Shown here: piece by piece, positions 13,661 to 17,385 of the stretch | Numbering within the stretch: the first letter of the stretch is position 1 | Layout: each line of letters starts with the position of its first letter | Assembly (NCBI GenBank): GCA_934773085.1 | Contig: CAKVMU010000010.1 | Span: 1-17,385 of the forward strand | Length of the DNA: 17,385 nt | Source: an uncultured Candidatus Melainabacteria bacterium | GTDB lineage: Bacteria; Cyanobacteriota; Vampirovibrionia; Gastranaerophilales; Gastranaerophilaceae | Direction: 5' to 3' | Translations under genes and position numbers: made by a program | Notes under the pieces: model-generated | Database searches by the model: none | Seen by the model: the letters and a program-made list of their open reading frames with translations, nothing else | What the model was told of the DNA's origin: nothing

Positions 13661-15007
13661 ATGAACCTATCGGACATATTGATTAATATTTTTGTAATAG
13701 CGTTTCTGCTATTTGTTAACGGATTTTTTGTTGCTGCGGAGTTTGCCCTTGTTAAGGTTAGAAAAACCCGTTTGGAGCAACTTTCTAACGAAGGCAATTC
13801 TAATGCTAAAAAGGCTTTAAAGCTTGTTGAAGAAACAAATAAGATGTTGGCAGCCGCTCAATTAGGTGTAACTATTGCAAGTATAGCTCTAGGTTGGGTT
13901 GCTGAATCAACAATTGTTCAATTAATAGAACCGATAATTAAGGTGTTACCTCTTTCAAACACTATGATAACAGCGCATGTTGTTGCTGTTCCTATATCAT
14001 TCGTCTTGGTTACATATTTCCACGTTCTTTTAGGCGAGCAATTACCAAAGTGCTTTGCGTTGCGTCACACCGATTCATTGGCTCTGTTGGTTGCAACTCC
14101 TATGGATATGTTTATAACACTGTTTAAGCCGTTTGTTTGGTTGTTGATGGTTAGTGGGGACAAAATTCTTTGTGCATTCCACGTTTCATCTGATGATGCA
14201 TCATTGGTTCACTCAACTGAAGAGTTGGATATGCTTGTCGATGCAAGTTACAATGAAGGTGTATTGAACGAAACCGAAGCTGAAATGCTTCATAACATGT
14301 TCAAATTCTCAGATTTGATGGCTAAACAGGTTATGATACCAAGAACGGATATGATGTGTATTCCGAGCGATATAACATATGAAGAATTAACTAAATTTAC
14401 TTTAGAAAATCAGTATACTAGATATCCTGTTTATGAAGAAAATATTGATAAGATTTTAGGTTTTATTCACGTTAAAGATTTGTATTCTTTATCTATGAAT
14501 AAGGAAGAGTATTCAATTAAAAAAATCATAAGACCTCTTATGCTTGTTCCTGAAACGATGACTTTAGATAATTTGATTATTGAGTTTAAAAAATCCCACG
14601 GGCAAATGGCAGTTGTTATTGATGAGTTCGGTGGAACTTCTGGTTTGATAACTCTTGAAGATGTCTTGGAAGAGATTATTGGTGAAGTTCAGGATGAATT
14701 TGATGAAGAGGAAGAAGCTGATATAAAAGAAGTTGCTGAAAACACTTATATGGCTAATGCAATGATGCGTATTGATGAGTTGGTGGATTTCTTTGATTTG
14801 AATGAAGCTTTGTTTGAAGAAGATGATGTCGAAACAATTGCCGGACTAGTTGTTAAGCTATTAGGCAGAATAGCTGTTGTTGGTGATTCTGTTTCATTCA
14901 ATGGACTAACGTTCACTGTTGAAGAAGTCGACGGTGCAAGAATAACTAAATTGAAAGTTTATAAAGAACCTGTAAAAGAAACTGTAGAATCTTCTGACGA
15001 AAGTTAA
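13661..15007 (+). CDS. CNNM/CorC-type transporter (DUF21-CBS-CorC_HlyC)
   Basis: 448 residues in the usual three-part layout. The N-terminal DUF21/CNNM membrane domain (about 1-190) has hydrophobic segments near 8-28, 60-80, 100-125 and 138-165, with the motifs FFVAAEFALVKVRKTRLEQL and LGEQLPKCFALR. A pair of CBS domains (about 200-345) includes VMIPRTDMM, GFIHVKDLY and MAVVIDEFGGTSGLITLEDV, then LEEIIGEVQDEFDEEEE. The C-terminal CorC_HlyC domain (about 350-435) follows. CNNM proteins of this family transport or regulate Mg2+ (Na+/Mg2+ exchange in characterised members), and the CBS pair senses adenine nucleotides. The old name is hemolysin (TlyC). The ribosome site is a weak GAGAG before ATG 13661. 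No terminator is obvious after the stop. Confidence 0.93.
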   Translation: MNLSDILINIFVIAFLLFVNGFFVAAEFALVKVRKTRLEQLSNEGNSNAKKALKLVEETNKMLAAAQLGVTIASIALGWVAESTIVQLIEPIIKVLPLSNTMITAHVVAVPISFVLVTYFHVLLGEQLPKCFALRHTDSLALLVATPMDMFITLFKPFVWLLMVSGDKILCAFHVSSDDASLVHSTEELDMLVDASYNEGVLNETEAEMLHNMFKFSDLMAKQVMIPRTDMMCIPSDITYEELTKFTLENQYTRYPVYEENIDKILGFIHVKDLYSLSMNKEEYSIKKIIRPLMLVPETMTLDNLIIEFKKSHGQMAVVIDEFGGTSGLITLEDVLEEIIGEVQDEFDEEEEADIKEVAENTYMANAMMRIDELVDFFDLNEALFEEDDVETIAGLVVKLLGRIAVVGDSVSFNGLTFTVEEVDGARITKLKVYKEPVKETVESSDES

Positions 15008-15037
15008 GTTTTGTAACATTTTATCCTTTTTTTGCAA

Positions 15038-15066
15038 TTTTTGTTAATAAACGAACTTTATATAAT
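15038..15066 (+). promoter_or_regulatory. Promoter of the orphan gene at 15101
   Basis: Perfect TATAAT at 15061-15066 with a poor -35 (TTTTTG, 15038-15043, 17-base spacer). The start is expected near 15073, giving a leader of about 28 bases with AAAGG at 15088-15092 before the ATG. Confidence 0.6.
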
Positions 15067-15100
15067 TGTAGTATTGAATTATTGTGTAAAGGTTTAGTAT

Positions 15101-15811
15101 ATGCCAGCAGGAATTTCTACAATTACAATGTTTGCACCAGTTGTGGCTTCTAATGCTATTTTCTCATACAGAAGAGCTTCTAAGGGTGTAAATTCTATGG
15201 AAGACAATCCTGTGTATGGAGCTATGAACATGGATATTGCAGCAGGACAAACGTTAAAGGGTGCGAGAGCTGCTAAAGCTATATCTATTGCATCAAATCC
15301 TGAATCAAAAGTGGTTCTTGACGGAGCTGCTAATTCAATTAAAAACTTGTCTCAAACAAGTAAAGTAGCAAATGCAGCAGGTAAAGTTTTAAACTTCACA
15401 GCTGATCATATAAATCCGATTATTTGTGTAACAAGCGGAGCAAAGGTTTTGGGTTCTGATGATAAAGCTGATGCGGCTGTTAGAGAAGGGCTTGCTTTAG
15501 GAGCTATGTTTACTTCTGAAAAAGCGGCTAAAGAATTTTTGGGTCTATCTCGTAAAAAAGTTATTGATGGTAAAAAAGTTAATGTTATCGGAAACGGTGG
15601 TATTGAAAAATTGTTTAAAGAAGAACAATTAAATGCGGTAAAAGATTTCTGTGAAACAAAAAAATTGTTTAATAAAGTTTCTTTGAAAATGCTTCCGGGA
15701 ACAGCTAAAGGATTAGCATTTGTATCTGCTTCAATTGCTGGATATAAACTCGGTACAGAGCTTGGCAATATGATTTTAGGAAAACCAGCAGAAGTCAGAG
15801 AAGCTTGCTAG
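15101..15811 (+). CDS. Unrecognised Ala/Gly/Lys-rich protein
   Basis: 236 residues, family not recognised. It is Ala-, Gly-, Lys- and Ser-rich and basic overall. The N-terminus has a mildly hydrophobic stretch, ITMFAPVVASNAIFSY (7-22), and the C-terminus a small-residue helix, GLAFVSASIAGYKLGTELGNMI, with GxxxG-like spacing that could associate with membranes or pack helices. The middle is polar, with repeated Ala/Lys stretches (GARAAKAIS, SKVANAAGKVLNF, KAAKEFLG). No enzyme motif is visible. A start at 15101 is supported by a TATAAT promoter and AAAGG. Its stop codon TAG is part of CTAG, which also holds the stop of the facing gene, so the two overlap by four bases with no terminator between them. 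Codon use looks like its neighbours, so recent transfer is not suggested. Confidence 0.75.
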   Translation: MPAGISTITMFAPVVASNAIFSYRRASKGVNSMEDNPVYGAMNMDIAAGQTLKGARAAKAISIASNPESKVVLDGAANSIKNLSQTSKVANAAGKVLNFTADHINPIICVTSGAKVLGSDDKADAAVREGLALGAMFTSEKAAKEFLGLSRKKVIDGKKVNVIGNGGIEKLFKEEQLNAVKDFCETKKLFNKVSLKMLPGTAKGLAFVSASIAGYKLGTELGNMILGKPAEVREAC

Positions 15812-16683
15812 ATATTATTTTTAATCTTTCCTTTTTCTCTGTATAAAGTTTTGAATATCGTTTGAGATTGTCTGTAGTTATTTATTGTAGCTTCTAAGGA
15901 TGCATTGATTGTGAAATAAACCACAGGAACAGCTATCGCAATTGTTATGATAGCGATTATTGCATGTTTAATAATTGTTTGAATCATTCCCAAACGTCTT
16001 TTAGTGATAGTGATATCGTCTTGTTCACGAAGGATTCTGTTTATTAAATTTTTACGTTCTTTGACTGTTAAGCTGTCAATAAAATCAGTGTTTTCTGGGT
16101 CAATATAAATTACGTACTTTGAATATTTAACATTGTCATCAAGAAAATCAAGGCTATCATTATAATTTACTTGTTCTTGAGTTGCAGGTTTTTCAATAAT
16201 ATTACCGCTTGAAAGATTTTCGATTTCATTTTTCTCTTCAACATTTTTGATTTCAGCTTCTTTTTTTGCAAGTTCTTTTAAGCCGGAATCTTCTTCTTTA
16301 ACTTGATTTCCGTTTTGTTGTTTGTTAAGCTTAGCTTTATATTTTTTTATGAAATTATCGTCAAAATTTTCTTCAATATTTGCTTTAACTTCACTGGTGT
16401 CTTTTGGGTGAGTTGGTGGTTCTGGAGCTTTTTCCTCTTGAATTTCTTGAGCATCAGGTTGTTGTGCAACTTCTTCTTGCGTGTTTTCAGCAGGAGTAAC
16501 TTCTTCAAATAATTTTGAATCGTCGCTTGTTTGAGTTCCGTTAAACATGTTTGCAGTTTGTGATACCTGATTTTGTAATTGTTCAATGAATTCCGGAGAA
16601 ATATCATCGTTTAATGCCGCAAGTTCATTGATATCAAGTGTATCATTTTCATTATATATACTGCCGTTTTGCTTATCTTCCAT
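15808..16683 (-). CDS. Acidic disordered protein with C-terminal membrane anchor
   Basis: 291 residues, family not recognised. Residues 1-170 are highly acidic and rich in Glu, Gln, Asn and Pro (EEVTPAENTQEEVAQQPDAQ, EEKAPEPPTHPKD), so probably disordered. A more ordered piece, YSKYVIYIDPENTDFIDSLTV, follows, then KERKNLINRILREQDDI. One transmembrane helix near the C-terminus, HAIIAIITIAIAVPVVYFTI, is followed by about 30 basic residues, giving a cytoplasmic N-domain on a late anchor; the orientation is inferred from flanking Lys/Arg. I chose ATG 16683 because AGGAAG lies seven bases upstream and the promoter (TATAAT, 16731-16726) starts between it and the longer ATG at 16758. It is divergent from the heptose-kinase gene, and its stop overlaps the facing gene's. 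Confidence 0.78.
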   Translation of the reverse strand: MEDKQNGSIYNENDTLDINELAALNDDISPEFIEQLQNQVSQTANMFNGTQTSDDSKLFEEVTPAENTQEEVAQQPDAQEIQEEKAPEPPTHPKDTSEVKANIEENFDDNFIKKYKAKLNKQQNGNQVKEEDSGLKELAKKEAEIKNVEEKNEIENLSSGNIIEKPATQEQVNYNDSLDFLDDNVKYSKYVIYIDPENTDFIDSLTVKERKNLINRILREQDDITITKRRLGMIQTIIKHAIIAIITIAIAVPVVYFTINASLEATINNYRQSQTIFKTLYREKGKIKNNI

Positions 16684-16708
16684 CCAAAAACTTCCTAAAA
16701 ACTCTCTT

Positions 16709-16737
16709 TTTATTTTTATGATATCATTATATATGAT
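16709..16737 (+). promoter_or_regulatory. Possible promoter of the RfaE1-like gene
   Basis: TTTATT (16709-16714), a 17-base spacer, TATGAT (16732-16737), directly abutting the minus-strand -10. The start near 16744 would give a leader of about 28 bases with GAGAG. The -35 is weak. Confidence 0.4.
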
Positions 16738-16739
16738 AT
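16721..16739. promoter_or_regulatory. 19-bp palindrome over the divergent -10 elements
   Basis: ATATCAT (16721-16727) and ATGATAT (16733-16739) are exact inverted copies with a 5-base centre, TATAT. It covers both -10 hexamers. It may be an operator, or may simply reflect the symmetry of a bidirectional -10; AT richness makes chance possible. Confidence 0.45.
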
Positions 16740-16754
16740 TTTGATTATTAGCAA
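16726..16754 (-). promoter_or_regulatory. Promoter of the acidic membrane-protein gene
   Basis: On the minus strand: TTGCTA (16754-16749), a 17-base spacer, TATAAT (16731-16726). The start near 16719 gives a leader of about 36 bases holding the AGGAAG ribosome site. Confidence 0.75.
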
Positions 16755-16771
16755 TCATAAGAGAGATTGAG

Positions 16772-17385
16772 ATGAATATAAATTTAGAAAAATTAAGGGA
16801 TTTAATTAAAAAGTTAGGTGAGGCTAAAATACTTGTAGTCGGAGATTTGGCTCTTGATGAGATGGTTTATGGTGATACGGAAAGAATTTCAAGAGAAGCT
16901 CCTGTCTTGATTTTACAACATACACACACAAAATATATTTTAGGTGGCGCCTCTAACGCTGCGCACAACGTAGCTTCCATAAATGGAGGCAAAGTTAGTG
17001 TAATAGGTGTTATTGGTGAAGATTATCAAGCGGAAGATTTGAAAAATGCTTTTGTTGAAGCGGGAATTGATTGTTCATCGTTAGTTAAGGATAAAGACAG
17101 AAAGACTATAACAAAGACAAGAATATCAGGTTCTTGCTCACATTCTATTACTCAACAAATTGTGAGAATTGACAGACAGACAAATGCTCCTATTTCAGAA
17201 GCAACAGAGGATAAATTAATTGCTGAAATTGTAAAATTAATACCGGAATATGATGCTGTTATTTTGTCAGATTATCATATTGGAACTTTGTCTGATAAGA
17301 TTATAAAAACTGTTGTGGATACAGCTAAAAAATATTCCAAAAAAGTTATTGTTGATGCTCAAAAGAGTTTAGACAGATATAAAGG
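16772..17385 (+). CDS. PfkB-family heptose-7-phosphate kinase, RfaE1-like, 5' part
   Basis: The first 204 residues; the frame runs off the window end. ATG 16772 follows GAGAG. The N-terminal PfkB pattern of RfaE1/HldE-type kinases is clear: KILVVGDLALDEMVYGDTERISREAPV (19-45), LGGASNAAHNVASINGGKVSVIGVIGEDYQ (57-86), the RfaE1-like KTITKTRISG with QQIVRIDRQ (111-136), and VILSDYHIGTLSD (163-175). RfaE1 phosphorylates D-glycero-D-manno-heptose 7-phosphate at C1 for ADP-heptose, the precursor of the LPS inner core, implying an outer membrane. Another sugar-kinase specificity cannot be excluded, and whether a nucleotidyltransferase domain (HldE fusion) follows lies outside the window. The ATP-binding C-terminal motif is not visible here. 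Confidence 0.88.
   Translation, partial: MNINLEKLRDLIKKLGEAKILVVGDLALDEMVYGDTERISREAPVLILQHTHTKYILGGASNAAHNVASINGGKVSVIGVIGEDYQAEDLKNAFVEAGIDCSSLVKDKDRKTITKTRISGSCSHSITQQIVRIDRQTNAPISEATEDKLIAEIVKLIPEYDAVILSDYHIGTLSDKIIKTVVDTAKKYSKKVIVDAQKSLDRYK

Noticed and set aside
15008..15037. Terminator after the CNNM/CorC-type gene
   Set aside because: There is a T-rich stretch (CCTTTTTTT) but no stem of useful length before it.
15406..15768. A 120-codon minus-strand open frame inside the orphan gene at 15101
   Set aside because: The plus-strand frame has a TATAAT promoter, a ribosome site and a full-length product; the antisense frame has no start signals. It is less secure than other shadows because the plus-strand gene is itself unrecognised.
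16303..16607. Open frames on both strands inside the acidic membrane-protein gene
   Set aside because: The plus-strand frame is Phe-rich, as expected antisense to a Glu/Lys-rich gene, and the minus-strand frame is a shifted reading with low-complexity Lys/Leu. Neither has a promoter or ribosome site.
16684..16758. Longer start (ATG 16758) for the minus-strand membrane protein
   Set aside because: It lies upstream of the TTGCTA/TATAAT promoter, while ATG 16683 has an AGGAAG site seven bases away.
1..17385. CRISPR array, insertion sequence, prophage or toxin-antitoxin locus
   Set aside because: No regularly spaced repeats, transposase or integrase motifs, phage structural genes or paired small toxin/antitoxin frames were seen on either strand.

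Overview
The window is AT-rich (about one third G+C by eye) bacterial chromosome with densely packed genes, several of them overlapping. The best fit is a diderm of the non-photosynthetic cyanobacterial sister group (Melainabacteria/Vampirovibrionia, probably a gut Gastranaerophilales). Three things point there: a DUF3326 gene, a family I know mainly from cyanobacteria and plants; a pilin-like protein with a class III signal (GFSLAE); and a heptose-kinase (RfaE1-type) gene, which implies LPS. The assignment is inference from gene content; no phylogenetic marker was aligned.

Layout. (1) Positions 1-3495, plus strand, one overlapping run: the 3' part of a long coiled-coil protein, a GlcD-type FAD oxidase, CutA, and a small HExxH zincin. 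(2) 3557-4333: a membrane-anchored TPR protein with its own weak promoter. (3) 4408-6856: nadB-nadC, two steps of de novo NAD synthesis; nadA is not here. (4) 6857-7049: a GC-rich direct-repeat/hairpin element followed by tRNA-Arg(CCG). (5) 7055-10383, a signalling block: a GAF-GGDEF protein with a degenerate HD-GYP domain, a PadR-family repressor that looks leaderless, and a NarL/FixJ response regulator, closed by a strong GC-rich terminator. (6) 10450-11742: trigger factor, ending at a bidirectional terminator shared with the convergent minus-strand pair. (7) 13557-11804, minus strand: DUF3326 protein and prepilin-like protein, translationally coupled (TAATG), from a promoter whose start site falls on the ATG. 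(8) 13661-15007: a CNNM/CorC-type transporter from a clear divergent promoter. (9) 15101-16683: two unrecognised genes converging on one shared CTAG stop. (10) 16772 to the end: 5' part of an RfaE1-like PfkB kinase, divergent from the preceding gene, with a 19-bp palindrome over the facing -10 elements.

Several starts were moved from the longest open frame to a downstream codon because promoter or Shine-Dalgarno placement decides them: zincin 2890, TPR 3557, nadC 6023, GGDEF gene 7116, membrane protein 16683. No insertion sequence, phage gene or CRISPR array was seen. There is no gene-free stretch over 300 bases; the longest is 6857-7115, which holds the repeat element, the tRNA and a promoter. 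I did not find a convincing complete new system. The most unusual items are the degenerate HD-GYP fusion, the two apparent leaderless promoters, the repeat/GNRA-hairpin element, and the unknown genes at 15101-16683.
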